Shown here piece after piece: positions 1 to 6,529 of a stretch of DNA of 8,419 nt. The notes under the pieces are model-generated. The model did no database searches, was not told where the DNA came from, and saw only the letters and a program-made list of their open reading frames with translations. Position numbers and translations under genes: made by a program. Within the stretch, counting starts at the first letter, position 1, and each line of letters begins with the position of its first letter. The stretch spans positions 1 through 8,419 of the forward strand of contig JAGOFF010000093.1 of assembly GCA_017997315.1 (NCBI GenBank). Direction: 5' to 3'. This stretch comes from Clostridia bacterium. Lineage in GTDB: Bacteria > Bacillota > Clostridia > Saccharofermentanales > UBA5734.

Positions 1-706
1 CGAACGCGATGCCGTCCGGATACGCGCCCTGACCCATGTGCGTCGGGCCGTAGATTTCGCGGTCGTGCAGGTCGCCGGCCGCGTCCACACGGAAGCGCAG
101 GATCCGGCCGCCGGTGGTCTCGACGACGTACAGGTGCTCTTCGTTCGCGTCCATGCGGACTTCGTTGGTGAAGTGCAGTCCGGTCGCGACGATATGGATG
201 CCGCGCTCGTCATACCGCGCGATATAGCCGTCGTCCAGGTCGGGCCGCAGCGCGTCCAGCCAGTTCTTCTTCATCGTGGTGATCGTGATCCAGATGCGGT
301 TCTTGGAGTCGCGGTAGACGAAGTTGACCTTTCCGATCTCCTTGCCGTCGATGGTGTCGAAAAGCACCTCGGTCTCGCCGGTACGTTTCATCCGCTCCAG
401 GCAGTCGGTTCCGAAGTTGGAGATCAGGATGTCTCCGTTGTCCGCGAACGCAAGCCCGTTGGGGAGCGTACCGACAAAGAAGCGGTCCACGTCGGAAGCG
501 GGGTTGATCTTGTCGGCGTATTTCTGCGTAATGATCCGCTGGGTTCCGTCCTGCTTGAGATGGACGACGCCGCCGCGCGCGTCCGCCGCCCACAGGCTGC
601 CGTCGGGTTCGGCCAGGATGCATTCCGGCCGGGACAGGTCTGTCCCGATGGTCTTGAGCGAGCGCGGATCGATCTCGAAATTGCGGATGGGATTGTCAGC
701 TTTCAT
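1..706 (-). CDS. SMP-30/gluconolactonase/LRE-like beta-propeller protein, 3' end off window
   Basis: Reading the minus strand from ATG at 706 gives 235 codons with no stop before the window edge, so the C-terminus is missing. The start is supported by AGGAGG (713-718) six bases upstream. The protein looks like a six-bladed propeller of the SMP-30/gluconolactonase/LRE family. It has repeated 'PDG.LW..D' and 'NG..F..NGD' blade motifs, an early PECILAEPDG segment around residue 27 whose Glu fits the family's metal ligand, FTNEVRMDANEEHLYVVET near residue 180, and YPDGIAF at the visible end, where the Asp would be another metal ligand. Family members hydrolyse sugar lactones or related esters using a divalent metal. 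The true substrate cannot be told from sequence. No signal peptide is visible, so it is probably cytoplasmic. It lies downstream of a dehydrogenase on the same strand but has its own possible promoter. Confidence 0.85.
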   Translation of the reverse strand, partial: MKADNPIRNFEIDPRSLKTIGTDLSRPECILAEPDGSLWAADARGGVVHLKQDGTQRIITQKYADKINPASDVDRFFVGTLPNGLAFADNGDILISNFGTDCLERMKRTGETEVLFDTIDGKEIGKVNFVYRDSKNRIWITITTMKKNWLDALRPDLDDGYIARYDERGIHIVATGLHFTNEVRMDANEEHLYVVETTGGRILRFRVDAAGDLHDREIYGPTHMGQGAYPDGIAF

Positions 707-756
707 GGAGGGCCTCCTGCGATCGACACGGGGTCAGAAATGATTCTGCCTTCCCC

Positions 757-762
757 ATTATA
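757..762 (-). promoter_or_regulatory. -10 box for the SMP-30-like gene
   Basis: The minus strand reads GGGTATAATGG here, a perfect TATAAT about 50 bases upstream of the ATG at 706. At 17-bp spacing the -35 position reads TGCATC, a poor match, so the promoter may be weak or activator-dependent. The assignment rests on the hexamer alone. Confidence 0.5.
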
Positions 763-769
763 CCCAAGA

Positions 770-802
770 ATCCGCGCATGATGCAGGGATCTACGCGCGG
801 AT
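770..802. repeat. Inverted repeat ATCCGCGC / GCGCGGAT flanking the -35 position
   Basis: Arms at 770-777 and 795-802 form a perfect 8-bp inverted repeat with a 17-base interval. It lies in the 146-base gap between the dehydrogenase stop and the SMP-30-like start. On the minus strand the hairpin is followed by ATTCTTGGG, a poor U tract, so it would be a weak terminator for the dehydrogenase. Because the -35 position of the next promoter (about 780-785) lies between the arms, it could instead be an operator. Confidence 0.4.
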
Positions 803-852
803 CCGACCGGGCCGCCGGACGGACCGCCGAATGCGGGCCGCGTGGATCAGGA

Positions 853-1947
853 TCAGGCGGTCCCGTGCGCGAGCTGGATCCGTCCCTGGCTGCGGAGCCA
901 GGCGATCATGTCTTCGATCGTCTCCTCGATCGGCCGGGGATGGTACCCGAGCTCCGCGGTCGCCTTGTCGTGGCTGAAGATCGAGTTGCTTTCCAGCGTG
1001 TACAGGGAGTACCGGGTGAAGAGCGGCGGCTGGCGCATCAGCTTGTACCAGAGCTCCGCAAGCGGCGCGGTCAACTTGGCGAACGCAAAGGGAAGCAGCG
1101 TCAGGGTGCGTTTGTGTCCGCTGATCCGGCGCAGCATCTTCATGAGGTCGCCCACTTCGATGTACCGGTTCGAGAGGATGTAGCTCTCCCCCGTACGTCC
1201 GTTCTCCGCGGCGGCGACCATGCCGGCCGCGACGTCCCGGACGTCGACGAGGTCGTATCCCCCGCGGACATACGCGGTCAACCGTCCCTGCATGTAGTCG
1301 AGCACGAGCTGGGTCAGGTGGGCGCGGCCGTAGTCGCCCGGGCCGAGGATTCCGGACGGGTGGACGATCACCGCATCCAGTCCGCGCGGGATCGCATCCA
1401 GCACGACGCGGGTCGCCATCGCCTTGGTCTTGGCGTACAGCCCGTTGACGTCCTTCCCGGAGAAAGCGCCTTCTTCGCCGCCGTCGATCTCGACGATCGT
1501 CTCCCCTTTGTCCAGTTCGGGGATGGCATGAACGGAACTGGTATAGACCAGCCGCCGTATACCGGCGTTCAGGCAGGCGTCCACGATGTTGCGGGTTCCT
1601 TCGACGTTGACGTCGAACACGCGCTGCTCGTACTTCGAGGCGATGGATACGATGCCGGCGGTATGCAGCACCGCAGTCCGGTCCGGATCAACTCCGGCGG
1701 ACTCGAGATCAAAGAAGTGTCGGAGCGATACCGGATCCCGGATGTCTCCCGGGATCCGCTCGAAGTCCACCCCCTCCAATGCGGTCGAGCGGTCGTTCGG
1801 CAGGACCAGTCCGCGTACGCGGCAGCCCTGCCGGACCAGCAGGCGGACCAGGGTGTTCCCGAGGTGTCCCAGCGCACCGGTCACCAGAAACAACGTATGC
1901 CGCATGGCGTCTGCGGCGGGCAACTGCGGGAAACGGCCGATATCCAT
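853..1947 (-). CDS. NAD(P)-dependent extended SDR (epimerase/dehydratase or reductase family)
   Basis: The product is 364 residues. I chose ATG 1947 because AGAGGAGG lies about seven bases upstream; an in-frame ATG at 1965 has no ribosome site, and an internal ATG just before the Rossmann strand also lacks one. The fold is a classical extended short-chain dehydrogenase. A nucleotide-binding TGALGHLG lies at residues 23-30, a GDIRD acidic loop follows near 67, VYTSS lies at about 134-138, and the catalytic YAKTK has Tyr171 and Lys175. HPSGILGPGDYG lies near 196 and VDVRDVA near 234. This pattern matches the NAD-dependent epimerase / dihydroflavonol-reductase / 3-beta-HSD superfamily, which oxidises or reduces sugars, flavonoid-like compounds or sterol-like alcohols. 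The substrate is unknown. No signal peptide or membrane segment is obvious. It may be transcribed on into the SMP-30-like gene, which would suggest a sugar- or lactone-related pathway, but that is inference. Confidence 0.88.
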   Translation of the reverse strand: MDIGRFPQLPAADAMRHTLFLVTGALGHLGNTLVRLLVRQGCRVRGLVLPNDRSTALEGVDFERIPGDIRDPVSLRHFFDLESAGVDPDRTAVLHTAGIVSIASKYEQRVFDVNVEGTRNIVDACLNAGIRRLVYTSSVHAIPELDKGETIVEIDGGEEGAFSGKDVNGLYAKTKAMATRVVLDAIPRGLDAVIVHPSGILGPGDYGRAHLTQLVLDYMQGRLTAYVRGGYDLVDVRDVAAGMVAAAENGRTGESYILSNRYIEVGDLMKMLRRISGHKRTLTLLPFAFAKLTAPLAELWYKLMRQPPLFTRYSLYTLESNSIFSHDKATAELGYHPRPIEETIEDMIAWLRSQGRIQLAHGTA

Positions 1948-2023
1948 TTCCTTGCCTCCTCTCATCCGGCGGGTATAGGACGCCGGTGGTGCATGTCGTT
2001 TTCAAACGCTTGTTTCATTTCTT

Positions 2024-2029
2024 ATTATA
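2024..2029 (-). promoter_or_regulatory. -10 box for the dehydrogenase gene
   Basis: The minus strand reads CGGGGTATAATAAG, a perfect TATAAT about 77 bases upstream of ATG 1947. The -35 position at 17-bp spacing is CTGCGG, a weak match. The GGGTATAAT core is identical to that in front of the SMP-30-like gene. Confidence 0.5.
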
Positions 2030-2126
2030 CCCCGTATGAAGCCCGTCCGCAGCCCTTTTCCGACGTCGAAAACGCAACGATTGTGAATCTTTCCGTATTT
2101 TGGCGGATTTTGAAACTCTGCCGCTA

Positions 2127-2146
2127 TCTGTTGCAAATACAACAGA
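2127..2146. promoter_or_regulatory. Candidate CRP/FNR-family activator site upstream of cupin-hcp
   Basis: A perfect inverted repeat with 7-bp arms, TCTGTTG and CAACAGA, separated by six bases (CAAATA). This is the half-site length and spacing typical of CRP/FNR-family operators, although TGTTG differs from the canonical TGTGA. Its centre (2136.5) is 41.5 bases before the start site predicted from the -10 box at 2166-2171, the standard class II activator position. Hcp genes in many anaerobes are controlled by CRP/FNR-type regulators (HcpR), so this is a reasonable candidate, but no regulator gene is present in the window. Confidence 0.5.
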
Positions 2147-2165
2147 CGGAGCCGACAAGCATCGA

Positions 2166-2171
2166 TAAGAT
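2166..2171 (+). promoter_or_regulatory. Probable -10 box of the cupin-hcp operon
   Basis: TAAGAT keeps the key T, A and final T of TATAAT and would give a transcript start near 2178, with a leader of about 53 bases before ATG 2231. The -35 position (2143-2148, CAGACG) does not resemble TTGACA. That is expected if the promoter depends on an activator bound at 2127-2146. Confidence 0.4.
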
Positions 2172-2230
2172 GAGCACATAAAGGCACTGCCCGCGACGCG
2201 GTCGCAGAAATGAAAACGGAGGATTCGTCC

Positions 2231-2551
2231 ATGGTCGAAAAAGCCGTCCCCTACACGCTGACCGATTCAAAAACCATCGAGCGCATCGTCTCGAACGAGC
2301 ACCTCGACATCAACCACATGGTACTGGCCCGGGGCGATGCCCTGCCTGAGCACAACGCGAACTCCCACGTCCAGATGATCGTCGTCCGCGGCACGATCAC
2401 ACTCCGCCTCGACGCCCAGGAGCCGCACGAATATCCGGCCGGACACATCGTGGCGATCCCGTTCGGCACCCTCATGAACGTGTCCAACACCCGCGAACCG
2501 GTCGCGGAGATTTTCGTCGTCAAAGCGCCGAGTCCGTCCAAGATGCACTGA
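2231..2551 (+). CDS. Small single-domain cupin protein
   Basis: The product is 106 residues. ATG 2231 is preferred over an in-frame ATG at 2210 because GGAGG (2218-2222) lies eight bases before it and would fall inside the longer reading frame. The sequence has the two cupin barrel motifs: GDALPEHNANSHVQMIVVRG and, about 20 residues later, YPAGHIVAIPFGTLMNVSN. The classical metal ligands are incomplete. The HxH pair is HNANSH, the Glu is replaced, and the motif-2 His (PxGxxH) is Met. It may therefore bind metal differently or not at all. It ends 72 bases before hcp on the same strand with no terminator between, so the two are probably co-transcribed. Its function is unknown; a sensor, small-ligand-binding or accessory role in nitrosative stress is a guess from context. 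Confidence 0.85.
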   Translation: MVEKAVPYTLTDSKTIERIVSNEHLDINHMVLARGDALPEHNANSHVQMIVVRGTITLRLDAQEPHEYPAGHIVAIPFGTLMNVSNTREPVAEIFVVKAPSPSKMH

Positions 2552-2623
2552 TCCTCTTCCCGTCCGTTCCGAACCGGACCGGCCGCAGCCGTTCCGAGCA
2601 AAAGCATTCAGGAGGTATCCCAC

Positions 2624-4186
2624 ATGTCCATGTTCTGTTTCCAGTGCGAGCAAACCGTAGGCGGCAAAGCCTGCACCGTCGCAGGCGCGTGCGGCAAGAA
2701 AGCCGATGTGGCCAACGGCCAGGATGAGCTGACCGGCGCGCTGGTCGGCCTGGCGCGCGCAGCCGAAGGCCAGGTGCTGCCCCGGTCCGCGGTCGAAATC
2801 ATGCTCAAGGGACTGTTCCACACCGTCACCAACGTGAATTTCAGCGTAGAGGACGCGCAGGCCCTGACCCGTCGGATCCATCTTGAAAAAAACAAGCTGG
2901 GCGGCGCCCCCGACATGCCCGCCGACGCGTTGTGGGCAGGGAACGAGGACATCGTCTCCCTGCGTTCCACACTGCTGCTCGGACTGCGCGGGATGGCTGC
3001 CTACGCCTGGCACGCCCATGTGCTAGGCCATTCCGACCCATCGGTGGACGCCTGGTTCTTCAAGGGGATGAAGGCGCTCGGCGAGGAGCGGGACGCCGGG
3101 GCGTGGCTCGACCTGCTGATGGAATTCGGCCAGGTCAACCTCGCCTGCATGAAACTGCTGGACGCCGCCAATACCGGTGCGTACGGCACGCCGACTCCGG
3201 TCAAGGTTCCGCTGACCATCGAGAAGGGTCCGTTCATCGTGATCACCGGCCACGACCTGCTCGACCTGAAAATGCTGCTGGAGCAGACGGAGGGGAAAGG
3301 GATCAACATCTACACCCACGGCGAGATGCTGCCCGCGCACGGATATCCCGAACTGAAAAAGTACGCCCACCTCAAGGGGAATTACGGCACCGCCTGGCAG
3401 AACCAGCAGAAGGAGTTCGACCACATGCCCGCGCCGGTGCTGTTTACGACCAACTGCCTCATGCCGCCGCGCGCGAGTTACAGCGACCGCGTTTTCACCA
3501 CCTCGGTGGTCGGATACCCGGAACTTGTCCATATCGATGAGAACGCCGATGGGACCAAGGACTTCACCCCCGTCATCGAGAAAGCGCTGGAACTCGGCGG
3601 TTGGAACGATGACAGGCCCATGACGGGCATCAACGGCGGAACCGAAGTCATGACCGGATTCGCGCACGGCACCGTGCTCGGTGTGGCGGACAAGGTCATC
3701 GACGCGGTCAAGGCCGGGGCGATCCGGCATTTCTTCCTGGTCGGCGGCTGCGACGGCGCCAAGCCGGGCCGCAACTACTATACCGACTTTGTGGCCAAGA
3801 CCCCCGCGGACACCGTGGTGCTGACCCTCGCCTGCGGCAAGTTCCGGTTCAACGACATGGATCTCGGAACCATCGGTGGTCTCCCGCGGATCATGGATAT
3901 GGGACAGTGCAACGACGCCTACTCCGCAATCCAGGTCGCGCTCGCGCTGGCCGGGGCGTTCAACTGCGGCGTCAACGACCTGCCGCTGACGCTGGTTCTG
4001 TCCTGGTACGAGCAGAAGGCGGTCTGCATCCTGCTGACCCTCCTCGCGCTGGGCATCAAAAATATCTACCTTGGCCCTACGCTCCCGGCGTTCCTCTCCT
4101 CGAACGTGCTCAAGATCCTGGTCGACAAGTTCGACATCCATCCGGTGGGCACGCCCGAAGCCGATCTCAAGGCGATCCTGGGATAA
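2624..4186 (+). CDS. hcp: Hybrid-cluster protein (hydroxylamine reductase / NO reductase)
   Basis: The product is 520 residues, starting at ATG 2624 with AGGAGG (2610-2615) eight bases upstream. The N-terminus carries Cys5, Cys8, Cys17 and Cys23 (C-x2-C-x8-C-x5-C), the spacing of class I/III Hcp that binds a [4Fe-4S] cluster, unlike the enteric class II spacing. All hybrid-cluster ligands are identifiable: His210 (TGHDL), Glu234 (HGEMLPAHG), Cys278 (TTNCLMPP), Cys376 (VGGCDGAKPGR, the persulfide-bearing cysteine), Cys404 (ACGKFRFN), Cys429 (MGQCND), Glu463 and Lys465 (WYEQKA). Their spacing matches the Desulfovibrio protein almost exactly. The length indicates class I, with the N-terminal helical domain retained. 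Hcp is cytoplasmic, reduces nitric oxide and hydroxylamine in vitro, and protects anaerobes from nitrosative stress. No Hcr-type reductase gene is adjacent, so its electron donor is encoded elsewhere. Confidence 0.98.
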   Translation: MSMFCFQCEQTVGGKACTVAGACGKKADVANGQDELTGALVGLARAAEGQVLPRSAVEIMLKGLFHTVTNVNFSVEDAQALTRRIHLEKNKLGGAPDMPADALWAGNEDIVSLRSTLLLGLRGMAAYAWHAHVLGHSDPSVDAWFFKGMKALGEERDAGAWLDLLMEFGQVNLACMKLLDAANTGAYGTPTPVKVPLTIEKGPFIVITGHDLLDLKMLLEQTEGKGINIYTHGEMLPAHGYPELKKYAHLKGNYGTAWQNQQKEFDHMPAPVLFTTNCLMPPRASYSDRVFTTSVVGYPELVHIDENADGTKDFTPVIEKALELGGWNDDRPMTGINGGTEVMTGFAHGTVLGVADKVIDAVKAGAIRHFFLVGGCDGAKPGRNYYTDFVAKTPADTVVLTLACGKFRFNDMDLGTIGGLPRIMDMGQCNDAYSAIQVALALAGAFNCGVNDLPLTLVLSWYEQKAVCILLTLLALGIKNIYLGPTLPAFLSSNVLKILVDKFDIHPVGTPEADLKAILG

Positions 4187-4211
4187 GTCCTCCCACCCTC
4201 TGAGCCGCATG

Positions 4212-4249
4212 AAAGCACCGCAGGCGTTCCCGTACACCTGCGGTGTTTT
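4212..4249. terminator. Bidirectional intrinsic terminator between hcp and the lipoprotein gene
   Basis: A perfect 9-bp stem, CACCGCAGG (4216-4224) with CCTGCGGTG (4237-4245), has a 12-base loop. TTTT follows on the plus strand, and an A-rich flank (GAAAG) on the other side gives a short U tract on the minus strand. It lies between convergent genes (stops at 4186 and 4283) and can serve both. Confidence 0.88.
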
Positions 4250-4282
4250 CCATTCCCGCAAACGCAGAGACCCGGCCGCGGA

Positions 4283-5773
4283 TCACTCCCGGCCGGCGAA
4301 TCCCATCAGCTCCAGCGTGTCCGGCCGGATGTACGCCCGGATCGGCCCCAGCATCGCATCATCGACCGTCCGGAACGTGACGCTGACCAGAAAATCGCAA
4401 GCCTGGTCCGTGCCGTCCATGACCGAGTAACGGTACCGGGTGTCGTCCCAGGCTACCAGCGCGACCTCCGCCTGCCTCCAGGGGTGCGTGACTTCACCGT
4501 CGCCGTAGCGGATCCGTTCCCAGACCATCCTGCGGTACCAGTCCGCGTTGCGCACTTCGGTCGAGTACTGCAGATAATACGACCAGCCATCCTCCAGCCG
4601 GGTCTCGCGCAGCCCCTCGTTCAATGCGTTTACACCATCCAGATATCCCTCGGGATCGATCCGGAACCGGATACCGTTCTCATAACGTCCCGTCACCGAC
4701 TCCACACGGAAGACCACATAGCGGAAAGCGCCGTCGTTCAGGGACTCGATTCCGGACACGATCCCGTCCTCGAGCAAAGTTGCCGTCAGGGTGCGGATGC
4801 GCTCGTCCGGAAGTTGTTCCAGGTCGGGCGTCCACCCGCGGCGGATATAGACCGGACGTGTCCCGATCTCCTTCTCGTGCGTCTGCAGGTAATCGGCGAT
4901 TTCCAGCAGGACCTCCCGGTGTTGGCGGAAATACGCGGTCACCGTGCGTTCATCGGCCGCCGGCTCGGGAAGTTCGCCGTCCTCGAGCAGATCCGCGGGC
5001 ATCGGGAATGTGTCGGGACCGCCCGAGCGGGCCACCACCCCGAACGTGAGCGGAAGCACCATCACGTCCGGACAGTCCGTCGGCATGAAGTCGGCCGGGA
5101 GGTGCCGGACCACCGCCGCCCACTCGCTTCGTTTTGCCCGGGAGCCGTCCGTGCGGCGCGCCATCGACATCGCCTGCTCCCAGGTCTGAAGCGCGACGGT
5201 CCACTCGCCGGCTTCGAGGGACTCCCGGTCGTATCCCGCCTCAACCAGCCACCCGATGGCGGCGGCGATATACTGGTCACGGTATTTCAGTTCGTGGCGA
5301 ATGTCGAGGCAGTAATACCAGCCGCTTCCGAGATCCGTGGATGTGAAGGTGTGGTCCGCGGAGTCGAATTCGCTGTCGTCCGGCAGCGTCGACGGGTCCG
5401 CCGCATACCGGAAGGACTGGTCGAAGCGTTCCGGATCCCTGCAGATACCGCAAAGGATCGAAGCTGCGGGGGTCGCAGCCGCGATGGAAACCGTCATGGG
5501 ATATCCCATCGTCCGGATGCGCTCGGCATAAGGCTCGAACATCCACATGGGTTCGCCCCGCTCCACGGCGTCCGACAGCACTTCGAAGTCCGCACGGTAC
5601 CGCTCGAAGAGACGAATCGCCGTATCGTCCGGCAGGATCGACAGAGAAGCCGGATCGGTCGGTATCAGGAGATCCTCCAGCGAGGCCGCCGGTCTGAGCG
5701 CCGACGCGCATCCGGACAAGGCGATCGTCAGAATCACCAGGCAGATTGTTCCCTGAATGGCATGCCTGTTCAC
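4283..5773 (-). CDS. Large lipoprotein with a duplicated domain, function unknown
   Basis: The product is 496 residues. It starts at GTG 5773, supported by GGGAGG about seven bases upstream. Residues 1-22 form a lipoprotein signal: a basic start, a hydrophobic stretch, and the lipobox LSGC with Cys22 as the lipidation site. The mature protein should therefore be anchored outside the cytoplasmic membrane. I do not recognise a named family. The body looks internally duplicated, residues about 50-225 against 276-495. Both halves begin with a helical stretch (AIRLFERYRADFEVLSDAV; TVTAYFRQHREVLLEIADYL), then a 'GW.YY' strand (GSGWYYCLD at 149; EDGWSYYLQ at 394), then 'W..A.V.L.AW'-like and '(R)xDG' segments. 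A CGIC pair (Cys108, Cys111) occurs only in the first half. The upstream small protein carries one copy of the same C-terminal unit. The 31-base gap to that gene indicates an operon. Confidence 0.8.
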   Translation of the reverse strand: MNRHAIQGTICLVILTIALSGCASALRPAASLEDLLIPTDPASLSILPDDTAIRLFERYRADFEVLSDAVERGEPMWMFEPYAERIRTMGYPMTVSIAAATPAASILCGICRDPERFDQSFRYAADPSTLPDDSEFDSADHTFTSTDLGSGWYYCLDIRHELKYRDQYIAAAIGWLVEAGYDRESLEAGEWTVALQTWEQAMSMARRTDGSRAKRSEWAAVVRHLPADFMPTDCPDVMVLPLTFGVVARSGGPDTFPMPADLLEDGELPEPAADERTVTAYFRQHREVLLEIADYLQTHEKEIGTRPVYIRRGWTPDLEQLPDERIRTLTATLLEDGIVSGIESLNDGAFRYVVFRVESVTGRYENGIRFRIDPEGYLDGVNALNEGLRETRLEDGWSYYLQYSTEVRNADWYRRMVWERIRYGDGEVTHPWRQAEVALVAWDDTRYRYSVMDGTDQACDFLVSVTFRTVDDAMLGPIRAYIRPDTLELMGFAGRE

Positions 5774-5804
5774 CTTGTACCTCCCGTTCGGACGGCGTGC
5801 CCGT

Positions 5805-6215
5805 TCAGCCGATTCCGACGATCTTTCGGGTCACGGGATGGACATAGACCGCCGCCGCCGGTGCTCCCGTCCGATCCCAGGGGAGCGAAACCTCGACCAC
5901 ATAATCGCACGGCCGATCCGTGCGCCCGTCCGTGCGCCGCATCGGGAGTCCGTTCCCCCACGCGCGAAGCACGACCGTCGCGGCGTCCCAATCCCGATCC
6001 GCCACCTCGCCGCCCGCTTCCGCCAGACCCTCCCGGGCCGCGGAGCGGAACCGGTCCGTATCCAGCAGCCCGGAAGCATAGAACGCCTGGTAGTACCACC
6101 GGCAGCCGGTCCCCGTCGCCGCCAGTACGCAGATGGCGATCGATGCGGCCGCACACAGCCCGGCAGCCGTCACACGGCATACGATGCGCCAGTCTCTCCG
6201 CGATGTCCCCCCCAT
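5805..6215 (-). CDS. Small membrane-anchored protein with one copy of the lipoprotein's repeat domain
   Basis: The product is 136 residues. I chose ATG 6215 because GGGAGG lies about eight bases upstream; the in-frame ATG at 6248 has no ribosome site. Residues 1-10 are basic and residues about 11-37 are a hydrophobic segment, giving a membrane anchor with the rest outside. GTGC at 35-38 is a poor lipobox, so lipidation is doubtful. The domain after it has RWYYQAFY (39-46), DWDAATVVLRAW (75-86), MRRTDGRTDRPCDYVVEV (92-109) and VYVHPVTRKIVGIG at the end. These align with the C-terminal 100 residues of the lipoprotein encoded 31 bases downstream. The pair is presumably co-transcribed and may form a complex or be products of duplication. 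The function is unknown. Confidence 0.75.
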   Translation of the reverse strand: MGGTSRRDWRIVCRVTAAGLCAAASIAICVLAATGTGCRWYYQAFYASGLLDTDRFRSAAREGLAEAGGEVADRDWDAATVVLRAWGNGLPMRRTDGRTDRPCDYVVEVSLPWDRTGAPAAAVYVHPVTRKIVGIG

Positions 6216-6274
6216 GGTTCCGCCCTCCCCCGGCCGTCCGGTATCCATCGAAAGGGATCATGAGGGGATCCCGG

Positions 6275-6320
6275 AAAAAAGCGAATGGCGCTGTCACGCG
6301 GTTTCCCGCATACAGCGCCA
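6275..6320 (-). terminator. Leader terminator/attenuator or 3' end of a small RNA
   Basis: On the minus strand, TGGCGCTGT and ACAGCGCCA form a 9-bp stem (plus-strand 6312-6320 and 6286-6294). Inside it is a second 4-bp stem, GCGG-GAAA-CCGC, capped by a GNRA tetraloop. After six bases (TTCGC region) comes TTTTTT (6280-6275). It lies between the promoter at 6376-6403 and the ATG at 6215, so it would end transcription early unless prevented. The six-base gap before the U run makes it a weaker terminator than usual. Confidence 0.55.
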
Positions 6321-6375
6321 AACTGCCCCCCGTCTTCATTCCGCATGTCCCCCTCTGCTTGTATCCCCCAAAACA

Positions 6376-6403
6376 AGCATACCATCCATCTCGTTTATGT
6401 CAA
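6376..6403 (-). promoter_or_regulatory. Promoter for the small-protein/lipoprotein operon
   Basis: On the minus strand a perfect -35 box TTGACA (6403-6398) is followed after 16 bases by TATGCT (6381-6376), which matches TATAAT at four positions. Transcription would start near 6369, about 150 bases before ATG 6215. The leader contains three G runs (five, five and six G) and the hairpin at 6275-6320. Confidence 0.55.
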
Positions 6404-6420
6404 CAGCACAAATCAAGTGC

Positions 6421-6426
6421 ATTATA
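6421..6426 (-). promoter_or_regulatory. Second possible -10 box upstream of the lipoprotein operon
   Basis: The minus strand reads GAGTATAATGC, a perfect TATAAT, but no -35 hexamer lies at the right distance. It would start about 45 bases upstream of the better promoter at 6376-6403. The rest of 6216-6496 contains no gene that I can support. Confidence 0.3.
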
Positions 6427-6496
6427 CTCAGCGTTTCATGGTGTTGTTTTACAGATCTGCGCTTTTCTGCCATCTCATACAACCGCAACGGGCCAC

Positions 6497-6523
6497 AAAA
6501 AAAGGCGGCCTTAGCAGGCCGCC
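6497..6523 (-). terminator. Intrinsic terminator of the desulfoferrodoxin gene
   Basis: On the minus strand a perfect 8-bp GC-rich stem GGCGGCCT / AGGCCGCC with loop GCTA is followed directly by seven T residues. It lies 39 bases after the dfx stop codon. Confidence 0.93.
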
Positions 6524-6529
6524 CCGGTT

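Noticed and set aside
35..706. Signal peptide on the SMP-30-like protein
   Set aside because: The N-terminus is polar with no hydrophobic stretch.
38..781. Long plus-strand open frame opposite the SMP-30-like gene
   Set aside because: It is the antisense of a gene with clear family motifs and its own ribosome site. The plus-strand translation has no recognisable domain.
778..2181. 467-codon plus-strand frame
   Set aside because: It lies antisense to the dehydrogenase, whose Rossmann and YxxxK motifs are intact. Long antisense frames are expected in GC-rich DNA.
2554..2601. Terminator or second promoter between cupin and hcp
   Set aside because: Only a 5-bp stem (GTCCG/CGGAC) and a short direct repeat CCGTTCCGA are seen. 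There is no U tract and no convincing -10 box.
3023..4261. 412-codon minus-strand frame under hcp
   Set aside because: hcp on the other strand has every cluster ligand in place, and this frame is only its shadow.
6311..6375. G-quadruplex from the three G runs of the lipoprotein operon leader
   Set aside because: The runs are separated by 11-18 bases and the fourth run is only GGG inside a stem, so a stable quadruplex is doubtful.
4484..6514. 676-codon plus-strand frame
   Set aside because: It runs across two minus-strand genes, their gap and a terminator. Its composition (Arg/Pro-rich) is that of antisense translation, and no domain is visible.
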